This document shows, in pieces, positions 36,465-45,048 of a DNA stretch of 64,000 nt (position 1 is its first letter; every line of letters begins with the position of its first letter). Made by a program: the position numbers and the translations under genes. The stretch comes from an uncultured Collinsella sp. (GTDB lineage: Bacteria; Actinomycetota; Coriobacteriia; Coriobacteriales; Coriobacteriaceae): assembly GCA_958407995.1 (NCBI GenBank), contig CATYJU010000006.1, forward strand, positions 9,248 to 73,247. The letters run 5' to 3'. A model generated the notes under the pieces. It was not told the origin of the DNA, did not search any database, and saw only the letters and a list, made by a program, of their open reading frames with translations.

Positions 36465-36674
36465 GAATGCTCCTTACGAGTCAGTTGCAGTTATGGTACA
36501 ACGACCGGCCCCATCCGCGCGAGTACATCGCCCGGCGATGCCGTCAGCGGCCCAAATCACTCCAAAAGTAGAGATTAAGGCATGCCCAAAAATCTATGGC
36601 GCTTTAGCCTAGCAAAGTGGCAGCAGGACGCTACAATGGTTCGACGCGAAAAACTCGGCCGAAAGGATACATAT

Positions 36675-37652
36675 ATGTACCAAACGCGTAAGATCGGTGT
36701 GGTCGGCCAGGGCCACGTAGGAGCACATGTTGCCAACAGTCTGCTCATGCAGGGCATTGCCGATGAGCTGTACCTGTGCGATATCAACGAGGCCAAGGTG
36801 ACGTCCGAGGTCCAGGACCTGCGCGACTCCCTTTCGTTTGTCCCGTACAACACCAAGATCGTCAACTGCTACGACCACTACGAGGAGCTTGCCTGCTGCG
36901 ACGTCATCGTCAACGCCGCCGGCAAGGTCGCGCTGGCCGCCGGCAACCGCGACGGCGAGCTGTTCTTTACCACCGACGCCGCCCGCACCTTTGCCAAGCG
37001 CATCGTCGACGCCGGCTTTGACGGCATCTTCGTGAGCATCTCCAACCCCTGCGACGTCGTGTGCACCGAGCTGTGGCACCTGACCGGCTACGATCCCAAG
37101 AAGATCATCGGCTCGGGCTGCGGCCTGGACTCCGCCCGCCTGCGCACCGAGATCTCCAAGAAGGTCGGCGTGAGCCCCAAGTCCATCGACGCCTACATGA
37201 TCGGCGAGCACGGCTTTAGCCAGTTGGCCGCCTTTAAGGCCGCAACCATCGCCGGCAAGAGCCTTAACGAGCTTCAGGCCGAGAACCCCGACAAGTACGC
37301 CTTTGACCACATGGAGATCGAGGAGCTCGCGCGCAAGGGCGGCTACGTAACCTACCAGGGCAAACAGTGCACCGAGTACGCCGTCGCCAACTCCGCCGCG
37401 CGCGTTTGCGCCGCCGTGCTGCATAACGAGCACGCCGTGCTTTCCGCCTCCACGCTCATGACCGGCCAGTATGGCGAGGAGGGCATCTTCACCTCCCTGC
37501 CGTGCGCGATCGGTGCCGAGGGCGTCGAGGAGGTCTACACGCTGGACCTGTCCGAGCACGAGCTCGAGGGCTTCCACAAGAGCTGCCAGCACATCCGCGA
37601 CAACATCGCCCAGCTCGACTGGTGGGACGCCGAGGCCTACGACGCAAAGTAG
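36675..37652 (+). CDS. L-lactate / L-2-hydroxyacid dehydrogenase
   Basis: The 325-residue NAD-dependent enzyme of the LDH/MDH family reduces a 2-oxoacid. The Rossmann motif is GVVGQGHVG (8-16), with D36 binding the NAD ribose. Substrate and catalytic residues are D152 and R155 (GLDSARLRTEIS) and H179 (IGEHG). The substrate-specificity loop (AAGKVALAAGNRD, 81-93) differs from ordinary LDH and resembles L-2-hydroxyisocaproate dehydrogenases, so the substrate may be a larger oxoacid than pyruvate. I chose ATG 36675, preceded by GAAAGGA. A strong terminator follows. Confidence 0.88.
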   Translation: MYQTRKIGVVGQGHVGAHVANSLLMQGIADELYLCDINEAKVTSEVQDLRDSLSFVPYNTKIVNCYDHYEELACCDVIVNAAGKVALAAGNRDGELFFTTDAARTFAKRIVDAGFDGIFVSISNPCDVVCTELWHLTGYDPKKIIGSGCGLDSARLRTEISKKVGVSPKSIDAYMIGEHGFSQLAAFKAATIAGKSLNELQAENPDKYAFDHMEIEELARKGGYVTYQGKQCTEYAVANSAARVCAAVLHNEHAVLSASTLMTGQYGEEGIFTSLPCAIGAEGVEEVYTLDLSEHELEGFHKSCQHIRDNIAQLDWWDAEAYDAK

Positions 37653-37693
37653 GCCGCTGGCTACCGCAACCTTGCGAATCTATGCGCGATACT

Positions 37694-37735
37694 AAGCGGG
37701 CCGCGCCGGAAATCCCCGGCGCGGCCCGCTTTTTG
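37694..37735 (+). terminator. Terminator of the dehydrogenase gene
   Basis: A 16-bp GC-rich stem (37694-37709 with 37716-37731) ends in TTTTT. It lies 41 nt after the stop. Confidence 0.93.
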
Positions 37736-37783
37736 ACTCATGTGGCCCGCTTGCGAATCGAAGGTTAATGCTTTTCCCGTTAC

Positions 37784-38752
37784 CTAGTACTGCTCGATGC
37801 CCATGTAGCGACGAACCTCGGGGCTGTGGTCAAACACCTTGCCGCGGGCGGCGCGCAGCTCGCAGCTCATGTTGTAGAAGAAGATCGGCTCCAAGTACGA
37901 ACGCACGCTGGCGGGCACGTCGCCCACGCCGTACTCGAGCGCGTCGAGCACCATGATCGTATCGGTGTGCGTGTTGAGGAACGCAAGAGCGCGCTCCTCC
38001 ATGGGGCGGCACTCGCCCGATCCGAGCTGCACAAAGTAGAACACGCCGGGCTCGGTGGCTTCGAACGGGCCATGGAAGTACTCGCCGGAGTGGATGTAGC
38101 AGCAGTGCTGCCACTGCATCTCCATGAGCGAGCAGATTGCCATGGCGTAGGTCTGGCTAAAGTTGGGGCCGGAGCCCAGGATGTAGAAGAACTTGTGCTG
38201 CTGGCAGAGCTCGGCAAAACGGGCACCTAGCTCGGCGTTGACCTTCTCGCGCGCGGCGGGCAGCAGCGCATCCATCTGCTTAAGGCCTTCGTACATGTCG
38301 GCGAGCGCTTCGTAGCCCTCCTGCTGGTCGAGCAGTTCGGCGGCGATCAGAGCGCCGATGCCCTGCGGCACCTCGGCCTGCAACACGCCCTCGCCCCACG
38401 GATAGACCCAGGTGGTCCACTTGCCGTTGTCGATCTTTGAGCCCTCGCAGTCGGTAAGGGCAATGACCTCGGCGCCGGCAGCCAACGCCATCTCGCAGCC
38501 GTCGACGACCTCTTGCGTGTTACCGCTGTGGCTGCAGGCGATGACGAGTGACTTCTCGCCAAGACTCTTGGGAGTCATCAGGCAAAACTCGCGCGCCGTG
38601 TAGACCGTCGAGGTAAACGTGGTGGCCTCGCGCTTGAGCAGTTCGTTGGCCGGCATCAGGTCGATCATCGAACCACCGCAGGCGATCCAAAAGACGTTCT
38701 CGACCTTGCCCTTGCGCTCGATAATTTCCTGAATCAGATCATGTGCGTTCAT
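37784..38752 (-). CDS. SIS-domain fructosamine-6-phosphate deglycase-like protein (1)
   Basis: The 322-residue protein has tandem SIS domains (about 15-150 and 175-300), like FrlB/GfrE/GfrF. Those enzymes split phosphorylated Amadori compounds into a hexose phosphate and an amino acid. Landmarks are FWIACGGSMIDL near the start, SHSGNTQEVVDG (sugar-phosphate loop), and the family-like GEYFHGPFE near 220. It ends VRRYMGIEQY. The exact substrate cannot be read from sequence. It is the last gene after recQ and a GntR regulator, with two copies of a 17-nt operator-like repeat directly upstream. Confidence 0.8.
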   Translation of the reverse strand: MNAHDLIQEIIERKGKVENVFWIACGGSMIDLMPANELLKREATTFTSTVYTAREFCLMTPKSLGEKSLVIACSHSGNTQEVVDGCEMALAAGAEVIALTDCEGSKIDNGKWTTWVYPWGEGVLQAEVPQGIGALIAAELLDQQEGYEALADMYEGLKQMDALLPAAREKVNAELGARFAELCQQHKFFYILGSGPNFSQTYAMAICSLMEMQWQHCCYIHSGEYFHGPFEATEPGVFYFVQLGSGECRPMEERALAFLNTHTDTIMVLDALEYGVGDVPASVRSYLEPIFFYNMSCELRAARGKVFDHSPEVRRYMGIEQY

Positions 38753-38808
38753 GCTGATGCCCCTCCTTGTGTGGCGGCTTTTGGCGACGGCTGCTCGTAC
38801 CTGCTGTC

Positions 38809-38887
38809 GTTCTATGTTGTTCTATATATACCACGCATGCAGCCACGGTGGAAGCCATTGCGATAAATTTGTTCCATGTTGTTCTAT
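38809..38887 (-). promoter_or_regulatory. Pair of GntR operator-like repeats upstream of deglycase 1
   Basis: GTTCTATGTTGTTCTAT (38809-38825) and GTTCCATGTTGTTCTAT (38871-38887) are identical at 16 of 17 positions. They lie between the GntR gene and deglycase 1, where the deglycase promoter must be. The adjacent GntR/UTRA protein is the likely ligand. Confidence 0.55.
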
Positions 38888-38896
38888 TCGTGAACG

Positions 38897-39652
38897 TTAG
38901 ATGTCGAACACGTAGCGCGAGCCCACGATCTTTTGACGACCGAGCAGCAGGGGCCGCTCGTCCTCATCGGTAAAGTATGCCTCCATATAGAAGAGCGGCT
39001 CGCCGACCGGCACCTCCAGCAGCGGGGCCGCCTGAGCATCGGCAAGCGCAATCTCCACGGTGCAGGGGTCGGACTTGAGCGGCGCGCGGCCCGAATGCTC
39101 GGCAACGAGCGCAAAGATTGAGTTATCGGTGAGGTCCTCATCGGCCAACGTCTGCAGGTAGGGATGGTCGGCAAGCACAAAGGCGTTGTTCTCGAGCATG
39201 ACGGGCACGCCATCTGCCGTGCGCACGCGCTCGACCACGATGAGCTCGCAGCCGGGCTCCACGCCAAAAAATGCCGCGTCCTCACGCGTCGCCGCAACCA
39301 CCGTGCGCGACACCAGGCGCGCTCCGGCCACCATGTCGTTGGCGGCACAACCCTCGGTGAAACTCTGGACGTCGCCCTTCTGGCGAATCTTGCGTTTGAG
39401 CTTGGGAGCGCACACAAAGGTGCCCCTCCCCTGCTGGCGGTTGAGGTAGCCCGCGCGCGACAGCTCCTCGATGGCACGGCGCACGGTGATGCGCCCCACG
39501 CCGTAAGACTTCGCGAGCTCCATCTCGGAAGGAATGCGCGAGCCGGCCGCGTACACGCCGCGTGCGATCTCGCCCTTTAGGTCGTCCATGACCTGCTGGT
39601 ATAGCGGCACGGCGGGCACGTCAGTACGGTCGGTCTTGTTATCGGTCGCCAT
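38897..39652 (-). CDS. GntR-family regulator with UTRA domain (1)
   Basis: The 251-residue protein has a GntR winged helix (about 15-85: YQQVMDDLKGEIARGVYAAG, SRIPSEMELAKSYGVGRITV, RRAIEELSRAGYL, RQQGRGTFV). A UTRA ligand-binding domain follows (about 100-245), which normally senses a sugar phosphate. It is 2 nt downstream of recQ in the gene order on this strand, and the deglycase 1 gene follows. It probably represses that gene until the phosphorylated sugar-amine appears. Confidence 0.9.
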   Translation of the reverse strand: MATDNKTDRTDVPAVPLYQQVMDDLKGEIARGVYAAGSRIPSEMELAKSYGVGRITVRRAIEELSRAGYLNRQQGRGTFVCAPKLKRKIRQKGDVQSFTEGCAANDMVAGARLVSRTVVAATREDAAFFGVEPGCELIVVERVRTADGVPVMLENNAFVLADHPYLQTLADEDLTDNSIFALVAEHSGRAPLKSDPCTVEIALADAQAAPLLEVPVGEPLFYMEAYFTDEDERPLLLGRQKIVGSRYVFDI

Positions 39653-39654
39653 CG

Positions 39655-41637
39655 TTACGCTCCATCCCGTGCATGCTCGGATTCAAACTCTTCTATCGCC
39701 GCCATAAACTGCTCGCCAAAGGCGTCGGCCTTTTTCTCGCCGATGCCGTTGACCTGGATAAGCTCGTCGCGCGTCTGAGGACGTAGACGGCACAGGCCGC
39801 GCAGGGCCTTGTCAGAGAAGACCATGTACGGTGCCATCTCCAGCTCGGTCGAGATCTCCTTGCGGAGTGCCCGTAGGCGCTCAAACAGCTCGGCGTCGTC
39901 GCCCACGCGCGGTCGCTGATCCAGCTCGGCCTCCTCGTGCAGCAAATCCACCGCACGGCAGGCACGGGCCGAGGCCTTGCGCTTGGACGCGCGACGCTTA
40001 ACGGTAAAGGCGAACGTCTCGTCCTCGACCTCGCCGGCACGCGGGCCCAGACCCACGACCGGATACTGGCCCTGCGAGGTGGCCAGGTAGCCCCGCCCGC
40101 ACAGCTGGCCGATGATGTCCTTGATGCGCCCGACCGATTCGCTCGACAGCTCACCGTAGCCGCGATCCTCGTCCAGATGCATCTGGCGAATGCGCTCGGT
40201 GTTGCCGCCGTGAAGCACGTCGGCGATCAGCGACTTGCCAAAGCGCATGGGGCGCGTGGCCACATATTGCACGGCGGCGCGGGCCATGTCGGTGACGTCC
40301 TCGACCTCGAACTGTGTGAGGCAGTTGCTGCAGTTGCCGCAACCCTCGGCGTCATCCGTGGCGGTGGCGCCCGCACCAGCCGCGGCAGCATGCTCGGCCG
40401 CGGCCTCGTCGCCAAAGTAGCGCAGCATGTATTCGCGCAGACAGCCGGTGGTATTGCAGTAGCCCTCCATCTGGCTGAGCAGGCGATAGCGGTTCTGGAG
40501 CGCCCATGCGCGCTGCTCGTCGTCGAGCGCCTCGTCGGCAGCATCGCCGCGGTCGATCAAAAAGCGGCGCATGCGAAAATCGTTGCCGTTCCACAGCAAG
40601 TGGCAGCTGGCCGGGTCGCCGTCGCGGCCGGCGCGGCCTGCCTCCTGGTAGTAGGCCTCGATGCTCTCGGGCACGTTGTTGTGAATCACGTAGCGCACGT
40701 TGGGCTTGTCGATGCCCATGCCAAAGGCGTTGGTGGCAACCATCACCTGGATATCGTCGTCGATAAAGGCACGCTGGCTCTGGCGGCGGGCGTCGTTGCC
40801 CATGCCGGCATGGTAGCGCCCCACACGAATGCCGCTGGGGCCCAGTGCCTCGGCAAGCTCCGCGGCCAGCGCATCGACCGTCTTGCGAGTCGAGCAATAC
40901 ACGATGCCGCTCTCGCTCGAATGCGCGATCACATAGTCGCGCACCCACGCGGCCTTGGCCTTGTCGCCCATCTCCTCGCAACCAAAGTAGAGGTTCTTGC
41001 GATCGAAGCCCGTCACCACGGTCGCGGGGTTTTGCAGTCCGAGCATCTGCTGAATGTCCGCGCGCACGCGCTCAGTCGCCGTAGCGGTAAAGGCCGCCAC
41101 GATAGGGCGCTGCGGCAGGGAATCGATGAACTCGCGAATCTGCAGATAGGCGGGGCGGAAATCCTGGCCCCATTGGCTCACGCAGTGGGCCTCGTCAATA
41201 GCCACGAGCGGCACGCCAATGCCGGCGGAACCCGCGGCCTCCTGCGCAAAAGCTAAAAAGCGCGGCTCGAGCAGGCGCTCGGGCGCCACGTACATAAGCT
41301 GGTAGCGGCCCTCGCGCGCCCGCTTGAGCACGGTGTTTTGCTGGGCCGGGGTAAGGCTGGAGTTGAGATAGCTAGGTCGCGCACCCGCCGCGAGCAACGC
41401 ACGGGTCTGGTCCTCCATAAGCGACAGCAGCGGACTCACCACAAAGGTGATGCCGGGCAGCATGAGCGCAGGCACCTGGTAGCAAATGGACTTGCCGGCG
41501 CCCGTGGGCATAACACCCAGCGCATCGCGGCCTGCAAGAATCGCATCCACCATGCGGTCCTGCCCCGGGCGAAACGAGGTGTAGCCAAAATAGGCGCCGA
41601 GCGTGTCGAGCGCCATCTGCTGCATGCTATCGGTCAT
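39655..41637 (-). CDS. recQ: ATP-dependent DNA helicase RecQ
   Basis: The 660-residue 3'-5' superfamily II helicase processes forks and recombination intermediates. Motif I is MPTGAGKS (43-50), the DEAH box AIDEAHCVSQW lies near 149, and motif VI is QEAGRAGRDG near 335. The RQC zinc cluster is CNTTGCLREYM with CGNCSNC. A winged helix follows, then an HRDC domain at about 580-650. An acidic and alanine-rich insertion (AAAEHAAAAGAGATATDD) interrupts the zinc region. It ends 2 nt before GntR regulator 1, so the two share a transcript by spacing, although their functions look unrelated. Confidence 0.95.
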   Translation of the reverse strand: MTDSMQQMALDTLGAYFGYTSFRPGQDRMVDAILAGRDALGVMPTGAGKSICYQVPALMLPGITFVVSPLLSLMEDQTRALLAAGARPSYLNSSLTPAQQNTVLKRAREGRYQLMYVAPERLLEPRFLAFAQEAAGSAGIGVPLVAIDEAHCVSQWGQDFRPAYLQIREFIDSLPQRPIVAAFTATATERVRADIQQMLGLQNPATVVTGFDRKNLYFGCEEMGDKAKAAWVRDYVIAHSSESGIVYCSTRKTVDALAAELAEALGPSGIRVGRYHAGMGNDARRQSQRAFIDDDIQVMVATNAFGMGIDKPNVRYVIHNNVPESIEAYYQEAGRAGRDGDPASCHLLWNGNDFRMRRFLIDRGDAADEALDDEQRAWALQNRYRLLSQMEGYCNTTGCLREYMLRYFGDEAAAEHAAAAGAGATATDDAEGCGNCSNCLTQFEVEDVTDMARAAVQYVATRPMRFGKSLIADVLHGGNTERIRQMHLDEDRGYGELSSESVGRIKDIIGQLCGRGYLATSQGQYPVVGLGPRAGEVEDETFAFTVKRRASKRKASARACRAVDLLHEEAELDQRPRVGDDAELFERLRALRKEISTELEMAPYMVFSDKALRGLCRLRPQTRDELIQVNGIGEKKADAFGEQFMAAIEEFESEHARDGA

Positions 41638-41819
41638 GGTTTCCTAACGTCCAAGTCATCTGCCGCCGATTATACGCCGCCACGCGGACCGGTGCCGCAC
41701 GGCCGTCGGCCACGGGCAACGCAATCCAAAAGGAACGAGCGTGGGATTTTTGGACACTTTCCCAACGGCTAATCTCTTGACAAGCGCGCAAACGTCGCTG
41801 GTTGAGCATAGGTCAGCGA

Positions 41820-41917
41820 AAACGCCCCTAAGCGAGCAAGGTGACGTGAAAGAGGAGGGAAGCGTACTTCGGTACGCGACCGACGATTGAACGTCAGATT
41901 GCCGCTTAGGGGCGTTT
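41820..41917 (+). ncRNA. Candidate structured RNA element, copy C
   Basis: P1 pairs 41820-41839 with 41899-41917 (19 bp, one bulged A). P2 is TGACGT (41842-41847) with ACGTCA (41891-41896). P3 is GCGTAC-TTCG-GTACGC (41862-41877), a C(UUCG)G tetraloop on the plus strand. The loops carry GAAAGAGGAG and CGACGATTGA, as in copy B at 15407-15499. The remaining part of the 41638-41958 gap holds no other feature. Read on the minus strand it could also end the GntR 2 transcript. Confidence 0.6.
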
Positions 41918-41958
41918 GCAGCGTCGAGCCGTTACGCGGTTTGGTAAAACCGCGTAAC

Positions 41959-42678
41959 TTACATGACCATAACGTAGCGCGATCCCACGTAGTACTGCTT
42001 ACCCATCAAAACCGGCTCGTCATCGGGACCGGTAAAGCCGGCACGCAGGTTGAGCAGCGGATCGTGCGGAGCAATGCCCAGCTCGGCCGCCTGCTCGGCG
42101 TTAGCTCGAACGGCCTCGACCGTACGGTAGCCAACCGAGACAATCGGCGTTCCGCCAACACGCTCGACCTCGGCAAAAATCGACTTGTCCTCAAGATCGG
42201 CCGTCAACAGCTCACGGTAGGCGTCAAACGGCACAAAGATGTTCTCCTCAAAGATGGGCTCGCCGTCGGCCGTGCGCACGCGCTTGATATGCAGCAGCAG
42301 CGCATCCTTCTGCAGGCCAAAGAACTCCATCTCGTTTTGGCGCGCCGGAACGATCTGGCGATCGATCACGTGCGCACCGGCCTTCATGCCGTTGCCGGCA
42401 CACAGCGCGGTAAACGTCTGCAGCGTCGAGGCGTGAAACTGGCGGTTGATGTGCGGCGTGGAGACAAAGGTGCCGCGGCCCTGCTGCTTAACCAGGTAAC
42501 CATCGGAGCACAGCTCCTCGACAGCGCGGCGCACCGTAATACGGCTCACCTCGTACTGCTCGGCTAGTTCAAGCTCGGACGGAATACGCTCCTTGGGTGC
42601 ATAAACACCTTTCTCGATCGCATCCTTGATTTCGTCATAAATCTGCTGGTAAAGCGGTGCATTTTTGGGCGCAGGCAT
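41959..42678 (-). CDS. GntR-family regulator with UTRA domain (2)
   Basis: The 239-residue regulator has an N-terminal winged helix (about 5-75: YQQIYDEIKDAIEKGVYAPK, RIPSELELAEQYEVSRITV, QQGRGTFVSTP) and a UTRA domain (about 90-235). Its own promoter region contains a 14-nt box (42716-42729) nearly repeated upstream of the EamA gene at 50147-50160, with a related form ahead of the PTS operon. It is therefore the best candidate regulator of the PTS genes. It is monocistronic. Confidence 0.9.
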   Translation of the reverse strand: MPAPKNAPLYQQIYDEIKDAIEKGVYAPKERIPSELELAEQYEVSRITVRRAVEELCSDGYLVKQQGRGTFVSTPHINRQFHASTLQTFTALCAGNGMKAGAHVIDRQIVPARQNEMEFFGLQKDALLLHIKRVRTADGEPIFEENIFVPFDAYRELLTADLEDKSIFAEVERVGGTPIVSVGYRTVEAVRANAEQAAELGIAPHDPLLNLRAGFTGPDDEPVLMGKQYYVGSRYVMVM

Positions 42679-42715
42679 ATCTGATCACTCTTATCAAAAT
42701 AGCTAAATTTCTAAT

Positions 42716-42729
42716 ACGTATATAACGTC
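42716..42729 (-). promoter_or_regulatory. GntR 2 operator-like box, autoregulatory position
   Basis: On the minus strand this reads GACGTTATATACGT, 38 bp ahead of the GntR 2 start. The plus-strand sequence at 50147-50160, GTCGTTATATACAT, matches at 12 of 14 positions. Confidence 0.5.
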
Positions 42730-42770
42730 TAGTTTCATGTTACCTCATATTGATAAAACGATACACCCTC

Positions 42771-42814
42771 CCTACCAAAAAGCGACAGCTTCATTTTGGT
42801 AGGTTTTATCTGGG
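42771..42814 (-). repeat. 44-nt dispersed repeat, copy 2
   Basis: Read on the minus strand it starts CCCAGATAAAACCTACCAAA and ends CTTTTTGGTAGG. The ends pair as CCTACCAAAA with TTTTGGTAGG. It lies between YitT and GntR 2. Confidence 0.75.
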
Positions 42815-42896
42815 CAAACGAGAGCCCTCGAAAGCAACGGGGCTTTCGGGGGGCTCGTTCGGATGGGTTGCGCAGGACCGGCAAAATGCCAATACC

Positions 42897-43904
42897 CTAC
42901 TTGCCGTCGTCCTGCTGCAGGCTGTCCTGTTCGCTGAGGCGCGCCTGCCTGCTGGCCATGCGTGCGGGCTTGTCGGGATCGGGAACGGCCGTGGGCATGG
43001 GCTCGTCGACATGACCGCCCCACCAGCCGCCCACAAAGTTGAGCGTGTGGAACACGTTGATCACGGCGCCGGGATCAACGTCGCACACCAACTTGATAAT
43101 GTCCTGGCTCTCGTAGGTCGAAACAACGGTGTTCAGCAGGTACATCTTTTCGCGGCTGTATCCGCCGACGACCTCGGCGCAGCTAATGCCGTGCTGAAAA
43201 TGGTTTACGTAGGCAGTCATGACCTCGTCTGCCTTGCGCGTCGTAATCTGCAGCGTCACGCGGTCGTAGCGACGATAGAAACTGTCGATGGTCTTGGTCG
43301 AAATAAACTGGAACACGATGGAGTACGCCGCGTTGTCCCAGCCAAACATAAAGCCAAAGATCGCCAGGATAAAGCAATTGAAACCAAAGATAACGCCCCA
43401 GATGGTCTTGCCCGTGTGGTTGGAGACCCACAGCGCGATAAAGTCGGTGCCACCGGTAGATGCACCGGACTTTAGCGCGATGGCAGCGCCCAGACCCGAG
43501 ACCACGCCGCCAAAAATGATGAGCATAATCTTGTCGCCCAAAAATGGAGCGAAGTGAAAGACGTTGAGGAACAGCGACGAGAGCACGACCTGCATCATCG
43601 AGAAGATGACGAAGCGCTTGCTAATGCCGCTCCAGCATAGGAGCGCCACGGGAATGTTGAGCGCAAGCATGCCGAGCGAGATGTCGATGTGAACGCCGCC
43701 CAGCGAGGTAACGCGATCGAGCAGGACCGCAACGCCGGTGAGGCCGCTCGGAAGCAAGTCGGCGGGCTGAATGAACGCCTGGATCAGGAATGTCTGGAGA
43801 ACGGCGGAAATCGTGACCGCCACGGCAGTAATAGCGCGGCGGACGATGGTGAGGCGGCCGAGTACGAGCACTCGGTCCGTGAGCTGATCGATGGCGTTCG
43901 CCAC
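42897..43904 (-). CDS. YitT family membrane protein (DUF161/DUF2179)
   Basis: The 335-residue protein has five or six membrane segments (about 22-215) typical of YitT, including QAFIQPADLLPSGLTGVAVLLDR and GASTGGTDFIALW. A soluble DUF2179 domain follows at about 230-315. The tail ends in a charged low-complexity stretch. The family has no settled function; a transport role is suspected. ATG 43904 is preceded by AAAGGAG. It precedes GntR 2 on the same strand with 218 nt between. Confidence 0.88.
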   Translation of the reverse strand: MANAIDQLTDRVLVLGRLTIVRRAITAVAVTISAVLQTFLIQAFIQPADLLPSGLTGVAVLLDRVTSLGGVHIDISLGMLALNIPVALLCWSGISKRFVIFSMMQVVLSSLFLNVFHFAPFLGDKIMLIIFGGVVSGLGAAIALKSGASTGGTDFIALWVSNHTGKTIWGVIFGFNCFILAIFGFMFGWDNAAYSIVFQFISTKTIDSFYRRYDRVTLQITTRKADEVMTAYVNHFQHGISCAEVVGGYSREKMYLLNTVVSTYESQDIIKLVCDVDPGAVINVFHTLNFVGGWWGGHVDEPMPTAVPDPDKPARMASRQARLSEQDSLQQDDGK

Positions 43905-44042
43905 GCAGGCTCCTTTCGAAGGCAGATGTAGTTGTGGGGTATGTCCGCGATTGTAGCATGGAGCGTGCGGGGGCGCTTCAATTCACCCTCTCTCGACAAC
44001 CAAAGCGGGACCAGCAACCCCACGACCAAAGGCCCAAATTAC

Positions 44043-44161
44043 AAGTGAGTAGACTTTACGCGACCTGCAGAGCACACCCAAAACCGCCACCCCTGTGACC
44101 TGCGGTTTTACTAGAGCAGATGCGCTTTGTGCTCGTCTTGCATCAAAAAGTCTACTCACTT
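44043..44161. repeat. 119-bp nested palindrome (element E2)
   Basis: The outer arms AAGTGAGTAGACTTT (44043-44057) and AAAGTCTACTCACTT (44147-44161) are perfect. Inside, GAGCACA pairs with TGTGCTC, then AAAACCGC with GCGGTTTT around a loop holding CAGGGG on the minus strand. The core is 89 nt against 88 nt in E1 (7735-7864), with P2 at the same offsets. The rest of the 43905-44258 gap holds no gene. Confidence 0.7.
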
Positions 44162-44258
44162 AGTCCGAATCGAAGCCAAACGGATCCAAATAGATGACAA
44201 ATTAAGCCAATCCGCAGCAAAAGACGCGTGAATCAGTGCTTCTCGCGGCGGATTGACG

Positions 44259-44888
44259 CTACAAAGCGGCCAAAATGTCGGTCAGATTATCGATAACGGC
44301 ATCGGCTCGCGATTGATCGAGGTTGACGCCCTCGTGCGGACGCAGTGCCAGGACGCGGGCGCCGGAGCGCTTGCCGGCCTCGATGCCCAAAGGCGAATCC
44401 TCGATAACCAGGCACTCGGTAGGCTCCACCCCCAGCGCCTCCATGGCACGCAGGTAGATCTCGGGATCGGGCTTAAACGCACTGCACTCGTGACCGCTGA
44501 TGGTGTAGTCCAGCACGTCAGCGATACCGGCAATCTCCACCAGCTCGTCAATCAACTCGCGATAGGACGAGCTCGCGATGGCGCACTTCACGCCGCGCTC
44601 GTGCAGCTCACGCATCACCGGCTCCGTCTGCTCGTTGAGCAGTTCGGCATACGGAACGGGGTGGTCCGGGCTGTAGACCTGCTTGTACTCCACGCGCAGG
44701 CGCTCGCGCAGCTCAATATCGTCGGGCACCAGCGCCTCCCAAATGGCGGGCTCGTTAGACCCCGAAAGATCGGGGATCTCGTCAAAGTGGAACCCCTTCT
44801 CTTCCATAAACGCCACGCGGCGGCGGTTGTAGAACCACTCGGTATCGACCAGCACGCCGTCCATATCAAACAGCACTGCCTTGATCAT
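44259..44888 (-). CDS. HAD-superfamily phosphatase (beta-phosphoglucomutase-like)
   Basis: The 209-residue HAD hydrolase has the nucleophile and acid in DMDGVLVD (D8, D10), motif II SSS (in CAIASSSYREL), and motif III K in AFKPDPEIYLRA. Motif IV is in VIEDSPLGIEAG. A helical cap lies at about 15-80. It could dephosphorylate a sugar phosphate or act as a mutase. I chose ATG 44888, with GGGAGGAG 6 nt ahead; longer reading into the dispersed repeat upstream is unlikely. It sits inside the sugar-amine region, so a role with its sugar phosphates is possible. Confidence 0.88.
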   Translation of the reverse strand: MIKAVLFDMDGVLVDTEWFYNRRRVAFMEEKGFHFDEIPDLSGSNEPAIWEALVPDDIELRERLRVEYKQVYSPDHPVPYAELLNEQTEPVMRELHERGVKCAIASSSYRELIDELVEIAGIADVLDYTISGHECSAFKPDPEIYLRAMEALGVEPTECLVIEDSPLGIEAGKRSGARVLALRPHEGVNLDQSRADAVIDNLTDILAAL

Positions 44889-44903
44889 ACGCATCTCCTC
44901 CCA

Positions 44904-44947
44904 CCTGCCGAAAAGGGACAGGTTTATTTTGGTAGGTTTTATCTGGG
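44904..44947 (-). repeat. 44-nt dispersed repeat, copy 3
   Basis: Read on the minus strand it runs from CCCAGATAAAACCTACCAAA to TTTTCGGCAGG. It lies immediately upstream of the HAD gene's ribosome site, so it would be in that gene's leader or promoter. Confidence 0.75.
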
Positions 44948-44982
44948 GTTTCATGACGCGACAGACACGCCCTCCCCAGAGC

Positions 44983-45014
44983 AAAAAAGGGGACGGGGCG
45001 CAAACCCCATCCCC
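44983..45014 (-). terminator. Terminator of the PTS-deglycase 2 operon
   Basis: On the minus strand GGGGATGGGG (45014-45005) pairs with CCCCGTCCCC (44998-44989), then six T (44988-44983). It lies 35 nt after the deglycase 2 stop. Confidence 0.9.
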
Positions 45015-45048
45015 TCTCAATCAACCCGTAAGGTCTACTTACTTGTGA

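Noticed and set aside
36465..36580. SAM (S-box) or T-box leader for metA
   Set aside because: No conserved S-box helices or AGGTGGTACCGCGG-type sequence and no terminator hairpin are visible in the short leader.
39652..39655. Functional link between recQ and GntR 1 from their 2-nt spacing
   Set aside because: The close spacing supports co-transcription only. The regulator fits the deglycase gene that follows it, and recQ is a general repair helicase.
44259..45020. Longer reading of the HAD phosphatase from 45020
   Set aside because: The extension translates the dispersed repeat and the neighbour's terminator. A strong ribosome site precedes ATG 44888.
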